Part shown: piece after piece, positions 25,527-38,603 of the stretch | Position numbering within the stretch: the first letter of the stretch is position 1 | How the letters are laid out: every line of letters starts with the position of its first letter | NCBI GenBank assembly: GCA_002794735.1 | Contig: NBAZ01000026.1 | Span: 124,001-188,000 of the forward strand | Source: Pyrrhoderma lamaoense | Taxonomy: Eukaryota; Basidiomycota; Agaricomycetes; Hymenochaetales; Hymenochaetaceae | Reading direction: 5' to 3' | Length of the DNA stretch: 64,000 bases | Translations under genes and position numbers: made by a program | The notes under the pieces: model-generated | What the model was told of the DNA's origin: nothing | Database searches by the model: none | The model's input: the letters and a program-made list of their open reading frames with translations, nothing else

Positions 25527-27145
25527 GGGGGGGGGGCGGGGGGAGGTGGTAACAAGTATATATATATAAATTAAAAATCATATCAGATATATAACCATAT
25601 ATATTATATATTATATATTGCCACGTTTACCGTTCACCGTTTAAAACATAAAACGTCAATGCAGTATCAGCCAAGATGAGTAATAATAAAGAAAAATGAG
25701 TGATTTAAAACAAACTGACAAAACTGACATGTTATTCGACGAGGAGGAGGGAAAGAAACGAAAAAAAAAAATTGCTTTAGGGTTAGTGGGATTGATGGTG
25801 TTTGATGGTGTTTGTAAGTAGATGGAGATACGTGGGGTCGATAGCTAGAGTATATTGGAATAGATGGACTGGACGGAATGGATGGATGGGATGGAAAGAT
25901 GAGAGATAGCGATGACAGTAGCAACGGACAGTAGTTGTAAGGGGGTCATAAGTCTGGTCGAGTGGTTAATGTAAACGAAGCCGAGATTGAGGTTGAGATT
26001 AAGCTGAGATGTCTGTATATCTGTATGTCTGTATGTGTGTGTGTGCGTATGAAGAGGTATGAGAGAGAATGAGAATGAGAAGAGAATGAGAAAGAGAATG
26101 AGAGAGAAAAGGAAGTCCATAATTACGAAAGTGTAAAGCAAAAAAAAACGTCAGTACGAAAACCAAGGAACCAAGAAAAGTAAAAAAAAAAGAGGTGTGG
26201 ATGGGAGGCAGGTTAAGCAAAAACGAAACAAACGAAACAAACAACATGGGGTCCCAAACCAATAATCAAGAATCACCAACCGCACCAAAAAAGATGGGGT
26301 AAAAAAAAAAAAAAAAAAAAGAAAAGAGTGCTAGCACAGATGGAAGAAGGAGTAGAAGTAGAAGAGTGAACCTATAACCCACACGAAACACAAAAAAAAG
26401 GGGGAATTATAAAAAAGAAAACATCCCCCCCCCCAAAAAAAAAAAGTCGAAAAGTGAAAGAGATTGTACAAGGGGACCGATATCTCGAGGACAGTGAAGA
26501 CGGTGGGGAACAGCTCGCGGAACCATTCCATCATCTTCGCCTTCGCCGATTTCGGAAGTCCGTTGTGTGCATACATATATATATATATATAGATATGTAC
26601 GCACCCCCTCCCCTCCCTTTATCCTCTGCCCTTCGAACGTATATAATAAAGCGAAAGGTCTGGGTGGGGGTGTATGGCGGGAGGGGGTCCGGAAAATCAA
26701 TATGTACACAAAACGCGATAGAGAATCCTCGCCTCGCTCTTTGCTCTTCTTTCTTTTTATCAATTTCTCGTTTCTTGTTTCTTCAGTTCTTCAGTGTGCT
26801 TATATAAGTGGAAAGGGATGGTTGAGGAGCCGTGGTCGTTTAAGGGTGCCTAGGCGAAGGGGAGAAGGGAGAAAGAGAGACGGACAGGTAGGTATTGATT
26901 GGACGGATAGATGAGCGTCGAGGAGTTGCAAATTGAACTCTTAAAAGAAAGCTTCAAGCTTGTAATCAAGGAATAACGGCCCATTTGCGTGGGGAAGGGA
27001 CTGGGACTGGGCTGGCCCCGTATTGAGTGTTGATTGTAAACCAGACCAGAGTCCAACGTCTCCAACTCCCATTTCTCCCATTTCTCCAGTTCCAACTCCT
27101 CCCCCTATGTCTCACCTCTCCGCTTCCCACTTTTTTTCTCTCTCT
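25527..27145. repeat. Low-complexity, homopolymer-rich region
   Basis: Dense simple sequence: a G10 run at 25527-25536 followed by C and G6; alternating AT at about 25557-25620; GAGAAT-type repeats at 26060-26110; A20 at 26301-26320; C10 followed by A11 at about 26425-26445; and (TA)n near 26574-26590. Purine-rich on the plus strand. The long minus-strand ORFs here are Ser/Phe/Leu/His-rich by-products of this composition. It includes the 3' flank of the glutaredoxin-like gene. Confidence 0.7.
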
Positions 27146-29549
27146 CTACCTGCCCTTCCCTTTCTTCCTCTTCACTTCTTCAAGTCTAGCCCCAGCAGCG
27201 CGTAACATCCTCACAAGCTCACTCTCCCCATCTTCTCTCTCTGTCATCTGTCCCTCTTCTCCAACTTTGCCACCATCACCACCGTCAGGATCAGCATCAT
27301 TCTCGTTACCAGCCCCAGCACCTTCTCGGATAGCTCTCAAGGCAGGTACGTCCACAAGCTTCCTCACCCTCTCCCGCTCGAGCATCGCAACGTGCTCTTC
27401 CTCGCCAGCCTCAGAGTTTGGCCGATAGGTACGTACTCTCCTCCAACAAGTAAGATCGGGTACTCCAGAGTCGACGAAGACGAAGACGATGATGAGGGGT
27501 GAGGATGATGAGGAAGAAGGAGATCCAAAGAGTAACCGTCTCAAAACAGGTTCGACGACGTCTCTGTCCACCCGTCCGTCCATCTCGAAATACGTGATCC
27601 CTCTCACCCCAACCGCTTTCACCTGCCCCCTTTTCGCTTCGGCAGCAGCGGCGGAGGTATCAACAACGACGAGTCCACCTTCCAACAGAGCTTTCAACTC
27701 CCTCGTCCTCGCGTGTCTACTCTTCCCAAAGACGACAACGGGGTTATACTTCCACGTCTCTCTCACCATCTCTTCTTCCACACTATTCCACCGCACTCGC
27801 ACTTCCTTCTGCTAATCTCTCATCTTCACGACCAACACCACTTTGTCTCCGACTCCCAAGACCGCGCAAGTCAAAGTCGAGTACGAGGTCGGGGGGTATA
27901 GGACGGGTAGGGTCAACGTACGAAGGGAGCGCGTTCCAGGGTAGGGCAGCCATGAAAGACGTTAGCGCTGCAAGCTCTGCTCGTGGACTGCTGAATTCGT
28001 ATACGTCATTCTCTTCTTCTTCTCTCTCCTCCTCTTCCTCCTCCTCTTCTTCTTCTCTTCCCTTGTTCTTCTCTCTATCTCTCCTTCGATGGAGGACTCG
28101 AATTCACCGTCGACGACTAACACGTCGTCGTCGCGTCGGCTGATGGTGTTGTCTCAGCTCCTACGATGGCACCTACACCTACACCCTTAGCCTTCTTACC
28201 CTTCCCATGCTTCCTCCCCCTCCCCCCAGTTTTCTTCTTCTTCTTCCGTTAGGACCACAGCCCCATTCCCGTTGTTAGTCCCGAATTTAGCAGAAAGCGC
28301 TAGCAGCCGATCGTCCAACTCGTTGTTGCTGCCTTTCACGACCCCAACTCCGAGTCCGAGTCCTCCGTCTTTTACACCTCTATCGTTGTAATTGTAGTTA
28401 TATTTCCCTAGGTAAAGTTCTCGCCAGCCTTTTCCTGGCGCTGCACCGGCTGCACCGGGTCCGGAAGCATAGTACGACGACGATGAATACGTCGAGGAAG
28501 AGGAGGAGGAAAGAGAGGTGGTGAGGATTGTCCAGGCTGATAGTAAAACCAAAGCGAGCAAGGCGAGGAAGGTGATGAGAGACCTTCGTCGGCGGAGGAT
28601 GAGTAACGGGCCCGACCCTATTCCAATGCTACTACCACTACTACTACTGGAGGTAGAATAGTAGTTCGGTTCCGAGCTAGGAAACGTAATCGGGATGGGA
28701 ATAGGAGTAGGTATGAGAGAAGAGACTTGGCGGGAGGAGTGGTGAAGGTGAGTGTGGGTAAGCGTGTGTGAGGCGTGTTGGGGAGTGTAAAGGAGATTTA
28801 AGAGGGAGGATGTTGTTGTTGTTGCTGTTATTCTTCTTTGACAACGATGACGATGGAGATGAGCCGCCTGGAGCTGAGGCTAGAACGGGAGAGAAGAGAG
28901 ATGCTAGGCGACGGAGAAAGGTACGTGGAGAGCCGGATGAGTAGCTTGAGGATGTTGAGTATGAGGATGAGGAGAGAGGAGATGATGAAGATGAAGATAT
29001 ACTTGAAGAGGAAGACGGAGATGGGGATGAGGAAGGGAGAGAGATTCGTGGTGGGTGAGGAAACGATTTGGAGGGCGTCCCTGGCGAGAGTTGGTGTTGG
29101 TTATGGGGAGATTGAGGAGGGAGGAGGAGGACGTTTGCTTGTAGAGTCTCGAAACTGTCAGAGTCGCGCATGGCGGGGAATGACTGCATGGTCGGGAGAG
29201 AAAGGGAGAGAGGAGGAGGCGAGAGAAAAGGAGAGAAAGAAAAGAGTTAGTAAAAACGGTTGACGATAAGGACGAGGGCGGGATCAGACGACGGGATATG
29301 GAAGGAAACAGAAACCAGGGTAGACACGGACTAGTGCAAGTGGGGGAAACCAGGAGGGAAGAGAGAGAGGGAAAGAAAGAGAGGGCGTACCTGAGCAACG
29401 TTTGCAGCAGCGGACATGATCGAGTTTAGACCAAGGCCGACGGCTGAGGAGTGTGCAGGCATCGTGTTCGTGTTCGAAGAGGAGAACAGCTTCTCGCTCT
29501 CGCCGCGTTCTTGGTGATGAAGGATGGACGACGTCCGTCTGTGCGCCAT
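27146..29549 (-). CDS. Glutaredoxin-like single-pass membrane protein without active-site Cys
   Basis: Thioredoxin-fold protein resembling the membrane-anchored glutaredoxin-like proteins of mushrooms. Exon 1 (29549-29391) is clear, with a GTACGC donor; the next exon starts at 29183. A Ser/Pro-rich region and a membrane helix after LILRRRRSLITFL (about 28600-28530) precede the lumenal part. That part has FMAALPWNALPSYVDP, LVLDFDLR, then, after a 61-base intron, WKYNPVVVFGKSRHARTREL. This is the glutaredoxin beta-1/helix-1 region, but no CPYC or CGFS motif is present. Near the C-terminus, EYPILLVGGE joins VRKLVDVPALRAIREG across a GTACGT intron. Frames change at a C4 run (plus G4, about 27495) and within the Ser-coding microsatellites, so the central exon structure is unresolved. 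Its GC content and codon use are higher than its surroundings. Confidence 0.68.
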
Positions 29550-30196
29550 TTCTGTCCCCCCCTTTTATTAATTTTAATTTTATGTCCACTTTATGTCACC
29601 CAGAGAAAAGGTGAATGGAATGGAATGGTATGGAATGCGTTGTGGTGTGGTGAATGAGAGGGGGAAGTAAACAAGAAGGAGAGAAGAAAAAAAGTAAGTA
29701 ATGAGCGTAATGAACGAAATTGATGGCGATCGCGGGTCGTTTTACTTTTTTCTGTCAATCAACACAATATTAATATCACTACACACACGCACGCACGCGA
29801 TCTGATCGGTGGTAATTACCCATTTTGGGTATCAGCTTTTCTTCTTCTCATAACGTTCATCTCCTGTTTTCTCTTTCTCTTTTGCAAAAATGATCATTGA
29901 TATTGTCCTCGCATCCTCTTTACGCCCGCGAAACAGTTTTCTTATCTCTCTCTTCTCCTGAGGGGGGGAGTGTTAGTTGTTATTTTCACGTTGTATGGTC
30001 TTGGATCTTATGATTTTATGATCTTACTTGCTTGCAAGTTGCTACTCACCGATAAATAGTCTTGTCCTGTTTATCAATGACTCTTTCTTTTTCCTTTTTC
30101 TCAAACAAAACAAGAGAAACCGAAATTCAAATTCAGATTTATATTGGACTCTCTTCCTCTTTGACATAAGTCCGTGTTGATTCCCGCGTAAGTGTC

Positions 30197-30200
<4 letters not shown>

Positions 30201-30238
<38 letters not shown>
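30201..30238. repeat. (CT)19 microsatellite
   Basis: Uninterrupted CT dinucleotide run of 38 bases, in a pyrimidine-rich stretch upstream of the glutaredoxin-like gene. Confidence 0.95.
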
Positions 30239-30246
<8 letters not shown>

Positions 30247-30519
30247 CTGTTATTTTTGTTTATATCATTAGGGTTATTCCTAATCTATTCGTTCTTAAGA
30301 TCTTGTTAGGATACGTCATTGATCGTCTCTCTCTTCTTCTTCCTTCCAACCCTCCCTCCCTTTTCCCTCTTCCCTCTCTCCTAAGATGATAACAGACAAC
30401 AAAATCATCGTGATCATGAATAAGTTTCACTTTGTTTTATACGATTATTGATTGTGCAACAGGTGTCTATCGTTTTGGAATTTAGATCACGATTATCAAT
30501 TACCCAGAGATATCTGGTA

Positions 30520-30563
30520 TCTGATATATTATATACTATATATTATATACTATATACTATACG
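30520..30563. repeat. AT-rich short tandem repeat (TATATACTA-like)
   Basis: Successive imperfect copies of a TATATACTA/TATATTA unit over about 44 bases, self-complementary in part. Confidence 0.7.
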
Positions 30564-32297
30564 ACATGCCCCCTCCCTCCTTCTCCTCTTCCCTCTTTTT
30601 TATAAATTCAGTCTCGTTCTTTCCAATCTTTTCTCTGACTCTGTCTTTGACTCGCTGACCCGATCCACCGATTCGATGACCGACCGAGCGATTGATAGAC
30701 AGATTGGTAGACAAAAAACACATATAGAGATAGGAGCTCACACGTATTTTCCATTAAATCTGGTCTGATCTGATTTGATTTGTATCGTGCTTGTTTGAAG
30801 TGTCGGTATTGGCGTTGATGTTGGTGGCGTTGGTGGCGTTGGGTGACGGTGACTGGATCCCTAACCTCTCCCGTATGCCTTCGGGCTTTGGGTTCTTCCA
30901 GCTTCGTTAATTGACTCGTCTAGCTTGCTTGTTTATCGTCTCCCCGTCTCCCGTCGTCTCTGTGTTCTGTGCTATTTAACCTGGATCTCTCTTTCGTGTT
31001 CTGCCCTTCTCTTCTACATTGCTCAAAAACAGATAAAAAATAAAGAAAAAGGTGAAGAAAAAGAAAAAGTGAAGAAGAAAAAACGTTACCAAAAAGGAGC
31101 TTGATATTCTCCGGGAAGGGGGGGGGGTTGTCTCTTAACAGCCACCCTCTCCACCCACCCTCTCCACCAACTCCCTCCCGCGCGCGCGGTGCGGCGCCGC
31201 TTCTTGTTCCCCTCTAATCACCACAGCACACAACACGATATATTATTGAACAATCATAATATTCATATATGATACGGAATTGGGAAATTGGGAAATTATA
31301 CATCCCAACCAACAACCAAATAATTTCCCGCTCCTTCTCTTTCCCCCCCCCCCCCACTTTCACTCCCGTACCCGCTCCTTACCCCCCTCCCCCCCCTGGT
31401 CGTCGTCGTCGTCAGGTTAGTAAAACACGATAACACTATATTAACTTGTGATTGACTTGCTGGAACGTTCAGAACGCCACTTCCATATATACACATTCAA
31501 GTATACTCAAGTAATCAACAGTCAAGCATTCAACATCGTGTGTAACTTGGTATTTCTGTATTACCTGTACTCCGATTTTCTCTAACACCGAACTAGTACC
31601 TTCTACTTATTTCTCTGGTTCGTTCATGGACAAATTCTCATTCAAGTCCCCCCCATTCACTTATTCTGCCCTTCCTTCATTTACTTATTTCTTTCCCCCT
31701 ACTCTGCCCAAATAGCTCCATATCTCCATATCTCCGGGGTAGAGGAGGGAGGGAGAGGGGAGAGGTTGCTTTAAACAGTAAAATATAGTAAACAGGCCCT
31801 CCCCCCACCCCCACCCCACCCCCGCAAAAAAAATTAAAATAAAATAAAATAAAATACAAAGAGAATACAAATAAACATATCCTCTTTCTTCTGTCCTCAT
31901 CGTCAATCTAAAGACAACCCTTGACCCCTTGACGTCGAGCGGGTGCTTGCCGCCGCCGCCGCCCGCCACTGCCATATTCTCCTCCTGATCAAGTACGTGC
32001 GTACTTACGATATCCCTTTCTTACTAGGACACACATACACACATCGCATGCCACATGTACACATACACCGACATACACCGACGTACGCACACACACACAC
32101 AAATATATATATATAAGCATTTTTATTCAATTAACGAACTACCAATTCTCAGCTACCCATCCACCCGTTCATCATTGATTCATTCCCAAGTAAAATCTCC
32201 TACTAACGTACGTACGTACGTGATAGCAAAGCACTGTCCCATAACCTAGTTAATCATAAATCATGATCACAAACAACATCAAAGGGAGAGAAAGAAG

Positions 32298-32580
32298 AGA
32301 GAAGTGAGAAGTGTGAAGTGAGAAGTGAACTGCGTTTAGAAAGGAATGTTGGGATGTTATGGACAAAAACGGATGAATGAGAACGGAAGACGGAAGACGG
32401 AGGACAAAATACGGGAGACGAAAAAGAGAAGAGAGAAGAGAGAAGAGAAGGGAAGATAAAGAAAGTGTTTGGCCAAGGTTCAGTCCAAAGCGCGAAGACA
32501 ATGAACAATGAACAATGAACAATGAACGAATGAACAATAGACAGTAAACGGTGGTCAGTGGACAATGGACAATGAACGGA
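32298..32580. repeat. Cluster of 7-8 base minisatellites
   Basis: Neighbouring short tandem repeats with different units: GAAGTGA-like (about 32298-32330), GGAAGAC-like (about 32383-32404), AGAGAAG-like (about 32420-32452) and ACAATGA-like (about 32499-32545, with diverged copies to 32580). The adjacent unlike units suggest local slippage rather than one expanded element. Confidence 0.75.
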
Positions 32581-35500
32581 TCAAATAAAAATAAGAATAG
32601 GCCAAAGAACTCAAGAGGCCAGTAACGTTGAGCTCTGAGTAAGAGAAAGAAAAAGAACGAATTGACGTACACAAAACTATACATTATTACATACGTACAT
32701 TACTACATATCTCAGTCTGATGAGTTAAACAACAAGTCTAACTTCTATTTAGAATGTAACAAGGTATCTCAAATCAGATTTACCTCGACTCCCCCATTCA
32801 TAGGCCTATCTATGAGTACAGAGAGAGAATGTTGTCGTCATCGTTGGTGGTGGCAGGGCAGTTGGTACTAGAGGAGGAGGAGGAGGAGGAGGTACAACCA
32901 CAACCCGAATTCTTGCCTCCAGAAAAAACAAACAGAAAATTCAGCCAGAGGGAGCAGAGATAGACGGCAGTGACGTAAGAACAAGCCAGTCGTGGAAGTG
33001 TAGAGAACGGGATTGGAAAAACCAGGGACGAAAATAACGACGAACATACAAAAGACTGCAAAGAAAAAAAATGGATCCGAATAATAGTATCAAGAGTTAG
33101 CTCTACGCGCTATACGCTATACGTTTATTGATTTCTCTCTCCTACATCTCTTTTATTTATTTTTGTTACTCCTACTACCCCTCGCTTTTTTCATCATATG
33201 TCTTTTGTAATTTCTTCTCCTACCTTAATTCGCGCACTTACCCACTTTCCAAATGTCCCCTGACATTTATTTTTTGAGATATGAGAGTGATCTACTTACT
33301 CCTGCCCCCTTAGCTAGAGTATAGGTCTACACATGTAGTAATCATGTCACACAACCACGAAGCTGAATGGACAAAGTAAAGTTGTAATCAGACCAAGTTG
33401 ATAATAAAGGAGATTCAGAATCCACTTCGGTTCGGGTATTCAAAGAATATAGAAAATAAAGAGAACACTCGAGGACACGGAAAAGGCCATAAAAGATGAC
33501 ATTTCAATAGAGAAAGGGTGTTCAAGACGGGGAGGTCCGAATGTCAGTTCCAGAGAATTAAGATACATAAAAGAGTGAGCCGAGACATCCGAAAGAACCA
33601 AACAGATATAAGAGGTCCGGTAGACCAAAGAGAGCCGTGAGTACCGAGAAAAGTATAAAGGTAGATAAAAAGCCAGTAAAGGATTGAAGAATAGCTAGAT
33701 TCTAAGATAACGAGCAGAGAGAAGCAGGTAATGGAAGCTACATTTGAAGGGAAGGTATTGTCACCATGAGTAGTAGGCAATAACAGGTACCGAAGGGCCG
33801 ATAAGACTAAGAGTAAAAAGCACAGGAGAACGAGAACGAGAAAAGAAGCGAGAAAGGTAAAATAGAGCTTCCTTCAAGGTTCTATTCTCCCTTAAGAAAA
33901 CAGGAGGACAATGTAGTGGTATGTTGATGATGGATGGGGATGTGTGGGGTTGATTCGGACCCCTGATATCCGAGAGGCGAGGAGACCGAGTCGGAGTCGG
34001 AGGCAGCGGAGGAGAGAGAGGAAGAGGCGAGTGAGATGGGTAGATACGGAGAAGCTTGATGCAAAAGAGGCAGAAAACACGCATCCTACCTGTTTGTGTA
34101 TGTACATGTGTAGCGTGTGAGAAAGAGAGAAGTAGAGAGAAAGATTTGAGAAAAAAAGATAACGTGAGCGAGGTGTCTTGCGTGGCTAAAGAGGCTAGGT
34201 TTGTTGCAGCATGGATGAATGTGAGAGGACGGAGGAGATAGAGAAGTTTGGAAAGAAGACGGGTGACGAGAGAGAGGTAGCTGAGAGTGGGAAGAGAGAT
34301 AATAGATATGCAATATTCAGATACGATAGGTCTAGGCGAGAAAACGGAAAGACGGAAAGACGGGGAGGCGATGTGAATGACGAAGATGATGGACGCGGAG
34401 GTGAACTGATGCGACGGCGACTGTGGTTGCTACTTTACTACTCGCTACTTGTTATTTATCAGTGTGGTGGATGGTGGATGGAGGCCAAAAGGAATATGCG
34501 AGATGAGGTATGAGATACGAGATAGAGTTACGGTGAGAGTGGGAGTACTAGTGAACACGTATACACGTAAGAGGAAGGCCGATCTATCCTTGCACGGAGA
34601 TCTGCAGCAGCTATCCACCGGTTCCGCCGTTGCTCTCACTCCTCCGTCCCTTCTTGGAGTTCTTCCTCTTCGATATCCGTACTTTGTGTCCAAGTCAAAG
34701 CAGAGCTTGCCAGTTTGACATACGTGCAGAACTTACACGTGCAACAAGTGTTAAGAGTATAGACTTTCGACTAAGCGAGCCAAACATTCCTTGACGCCTT
34801 ATTCCTTCTTTCTTCGTCTCTTTAATATCTTTTACTCGTTGTACTCCGAATCACTAGGATAAAAAAATTTATAAGTTCTCCTAATTTCGAATTTCTAGTT
34901 ATAGATCTTGAATGGATCTAATTCCGAAATAATTGTTTTAAGCCCGAGATAAGTGAACCATTCTGCATCTATTTTTTAGGCTTAACGGGTAACCCATAAT
35001 ACCGTAAACAATGTGCATCGTGCATTGAATTTAGCTTGATGTCGTTAGGAGAATATAGTACTGGGGGTAGGAATGATAGAAGAAAAGAAGGAAAGGAGGG
35101 AACGGGAGGCTGCGGGTTGCGAAGGAGTCTTTACTCTTCGTTTCTAAAATCCCTGAATTCTTCTTTTTGGTTCGTGTATCGTCGTATTAAATATTGAGGA
35201 TATGTGAGTGATGCAAAGAGGGCAAGGGACAAATAAGATAAGGGATTTAGGAAAGAACAGGAACCGAACCAAACGGGAAGTCATCCCTGGCTTCCTTTGC
35301 TTATTTACTTCCATCCGAGTTTCTCTCCCTACTTCTTTACCTAACTTTTCCTAGTTACAACTTCGCTTCATCTCAAGTTCTTTCGTTCTATTAAATGCAT
35401 ACTTTACTGCATCAACATGTACTTACATCTCACACCTTACACACTTACACCTAGACCTTTTCCCTCTGTGTATCTCTCTCTTCTTATCCGGACTTCTTTG

Positions 35501-37313
35501 TGCATTGGCCCCTCTCCACTTCTCCGCCGATAAGCAAAGGAAAAAAACATTTACATGAAAAATGCTTACGGCAGAAGAAGGTGGAGGATATCAGGATAGT
35601 GTTATCATACTATAATGCAACGATTATGGGAATATACAACGAAATACTGAATGTTATATGTTGTACTTGAATATGACTACATTAAAAGTATAAAGTAAAT
35701 AGAAGAGGCGACTATTGATCTAGTCCGGAAACTACTGAATCGCCAATTGTGCTCCTTGTCCTCTTTACTTCTTAATCAAAATGACCTCAGATATCATCGA
35801 CGTTGTCGGTCAATCATGATAATCTATAGCGGTACATGTATTTATGATTAGAAACAGCGATATCATACTTGTATTATATAGGGCCCGTGGTTAGATTGAG
35901 GTTGAGTCCGTATACCTTGCTTCAATCTATGTTGGAAGTTGGGTTCAAGGATCACCATTAGTGGATCAGAGCTCAACTAAGACGCGGTGACTGCGCGAAT
36001 CAAAGTTCTTCTCAAGAACTCATACATTTTCCTGTATCTCCTTATATAATTCACTCGACACCAAAGCAACAACGTCTACTTGCTACCAGCCTTTCTGTCT
36101 TTGTTTCCATCTCTGTCTCCCTAAGTCTTCACTTTAGCTGGCTAAAATTGACCTTTCTTTCTCTCCATCGTTTCGCCAGTCTCATCTCTCAGATTCAAAA
36201 CACTCCAAATTGCGCGCAGATAAACATATCTTTATCTAGACCTATCCACACATTCATAAAATTTCGGAATTGACGACCTGGAATATTTCCAACTGGGTTG
36301 TAGAAACATATATGAGAAGGAAATAGAATAGAGACTGAAAGACAAGAGAATACACACAAAAGGACGAAAAAAACGTGACCCGTCGATAATATAAGAATGA
36401 AGTCACAGAAGTGGACAAAAGGGATAGACATATGAAGTAAGAAATCAGTCACTGTTATTGTTGGTGTATTCATACAGTATTGCATGACGTTGTGGATAAC
36501 TGAGTGTACAAAATGAGTGACGTAAGGAAAACATGGCGTTGAGATAAAGACTAAGAATGTGGTTTGGTTTGGAGCTGACTTCTTGCTGTTGTTTTTCTTC
36601 TTTTCTTCCTTTCGGTCGTTCGCCATCGTTTCTTACAAAGAAGTCCTATGTATTTGGACTGTACAAATAGTGAGATCAAGTATAGAACTTGACCAACGTG
36701 AGATTTTATGATGAATATACAATACCAGAATACTGGTATATTTGATTGTTACAAGATGGGAGGTATATACACAAATTAAATCCGAGAAAAAAAATTATAC
36801 AAGGTGCGAGAGAAAGTTGAGATGAAAACGATGCGATGACAATGCTAAATACAAAATTGGTTGTGATTGTGAATGTGATAGCAAAAGAAAAAAAAACAGA
36901 CTTGAAGATGCAGGATGGAGGTGATAACGGGAGTAAAAGTGAAATCAGAGGAAGACTTGTCTAAAGAAAATGGAAAAGAAGAAGAACGAGGAAGAAACAG
37001 AAACGATAACTAGGACAAAATTGTGAAATGATGACTTTTTGGCGTGACAAGAGGGGTGAGATGGGTGACGCGTGAATGTATAGGTGGATGGAATAGATGG
37101 ATTAGAAGGATGGATAGATGATGGTATAAGAGAGAAAAAAGCAAAGTAATAGTAGAAATAATAATACAGATGGCGTAGAAGAGGGAAGAGAGAAAATGAG
37201 TCCAACAATACTCAAAATTGAGTAAGAGATTTTTATATGAGGGGAAAAAGGAAGGAAGAGCAGGCACTAGCACTAGCGACGGATCATTGAAACGGGAACG
37301 TTTTCCTTCCCAT

Positions 37314-38251
37314 TTAGACATCTTCTCTGTCTCTTTGTACATGGTTTCTGCATCCCATTGACATCACCCAGCTCTCCACTTGCTTCGTCCGCGCCATCGC
37401 AATCATTTTTTGTAATAATGGCCGGGTCTTTGATCGCTGTTTCATACATGTTCTTTTACTCTCATGTCGAGTTAAAGCGTCCTTCCTGGAGAAGCTTCGT
37501 TTACTTCTTTCACATTCTGGGTTTGAGCAGTGAAAACCTTTTACTTCGTCATGTGTCTTTTCATGCCTTCTTAAAGCCGGTAAATCCCTTAAAGCTAGAG
37601 GACAGCCCTTGAATGTGCATTTGAATTCTCCCGTAAATAAGACTCTATCTTGACGAGTGTATGATTGACTCGAGGGTAGAGTAGTTCTGTACCTTTGGCG
37701 CGCGCTGGTTCTTTGTTTGGGCTCCTCGACAGCTCTCTTCTTTAAGGTTCTTGCGTCATCTTGTACATTTTTTGTTAGAACCATGAGCGGAGTTGTATCA
37801 TCATCAGAATCATCGTCAACGAGTTCGGGAGTGGTTGTCGTTGGGAAAAACGAGTAACTATCAATTTCCTGCGCCTCTGGAAATGGCGAAGCAGATAGCC
37901 CCTGAAATGATGGAGGTCATCGTATATTGACATGTCTATCTCTTGATATTCTAGAGGACAAGAGTATCCGATGTTTATATAGATACTGTCGACTATGGTT
38001 TTGCTCAAGTTGTCTAAGAGCGGGGTAGGTAGCTCCAAGGATTTGATGGGGAAATTTTGGAATGGCTCCATGTCTGTTTTATAGGATCCTTGTATATATT
38101 TATCATATAAACTCGCGACCTCATTACTCTCTTCAGGGAGTACGTGCTTTTTGAGACATGGTCAAGTTGAATGAGATATCGTTCAATTTCATATAAATTC
38201 ATCGTTCATCTTACTCACATACAAAGTGTAAAACTGTGATATATCCAACAT
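37314..38251 (-). CDS. C2H2 zinc-finger protein, paralogue B (one apparent frameshift)
   Basis: Second zinc-finger regulator, paralogous to the gene at 8416-9577. Exon 1 is 38251-38219 (MLDISQFYTLY), with the same GTGAGT donor position after a Tyr codon as in copy A. A 72-base intron follows, and exon 2 is 38146-37314. The region after the intron aligns with copy A (LPEESNEVASLYDKYI against FPDEITKISDIYMH). The fingers are FKCTFKGCPLALRDLPALRR with HEKTH, then FHCSNPECERSKRSFSRKDA with LTRHE. The A-type coiled-coil tail is absent. One base is missing at or near the C4 run at 37899-37902, where DDLHHFRG must continue as LSASPFPEA; exon 2 is 833 bases, one short of a multiple of three. Protein identity to copy A is low outside the finger positions. 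Confidence 0.78.
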
Positions 38252-38287
38252 TTGATTATGAATCATAACTGTAAGTGCGAAAAAAAT

Positions 38288-38603
38288 ATAGTTCTTTGGG
38301 AGCCAGAGATGATGGTAAGAAGTAGAGAGAACCAATGCTCATGTTGCCTTTATTTATATGGCATGGAGGCCGCTCGCCTAGCCGAAGATACAACCTGTGT
38401 GTTTTCAAAGAAACAACCTCCTGAATGTATTAGAATGGAAAGGACTAGCGCCCGCTTAGGCTTAATTGCTGGTTCGAAATTTTGAGACAAAAGGATTATG
38501 ACGAGCGCGAAACACTTCTCGGTGGGAAAGTTCCGAATTAGGGATGCTAATGCCACTCAGTGTTAGCAACCGACCTTTGTTCAAGCTGAGACATTCGTTA
38601 GCC
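38288..38603 (-). promoter_or_regulatory. Conserved upstream block of zinc-finger gene B (copy 2)
   Basis: Counterpart of 9604-9912 in the same position and orientation relative to its zinc-finger gene. Long exact matches include GCGCCCGCTTAGGCTTAATT, GAAATTTTGAGACAAAAGGA and TGCCACTCAGTGTTAGCAAC. The inverted repeat TGCTAA...TTAGCA is conserved. Differences from copy 1 are scattered substitutions and one- to four-base indels. Confidence 0.7.

Larger units (their letters stand above)
29550..37313. other. Microsatellite-rich, apparently gene-free region
   Basis: Nearly 8 kb with many pyrimidine- or purine-biased tracts and no convincing gene. Long ORFs (for example 33761-34084, 34211-34513, 36195-36626) are low in complexity, lack family motifs and sit in biased sequence. 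The first 1-2 kb should include the promoter of the glutaredoxin-like gene. Individual repeats are listed separately. Confidence 0.55.

Noticed and set aside
25667..26262. Several Ser/Phe/His-rich minus-strand ORFs
   Set aside because: By-products of purine-rich repeats on the plus strand; all three frames look alike, which real genes do not.
32499..32545. Regularly spaced repeat resembling a CRISPR array
   Set aside because: Units are only seven bases and directly adjacent with no spacers, and the genome is eukaryotic.
32254..32684. Overlapping ORFs rich in Leu/Ser/Phe with repeat structure
   Set aside because: They translate the 7-8 base minisatellites; the repetition comes from DNA slippage.
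34211..34513. 100-codon plus-strand ORF, Arg/Glu/Gly-rich
   Set aside because: Composition mirrors purine-rich sequence; an overlapping reverse ORF is equally long; no family signal.
36195..36626. 143-codon minus-strand ORF with hydrophobic stretches
   Set aside because: It lies in the simple-sequence island, its Phe/Leu/Ser/His-rich content follows from local base bias, and no family or intron evidence supports it.
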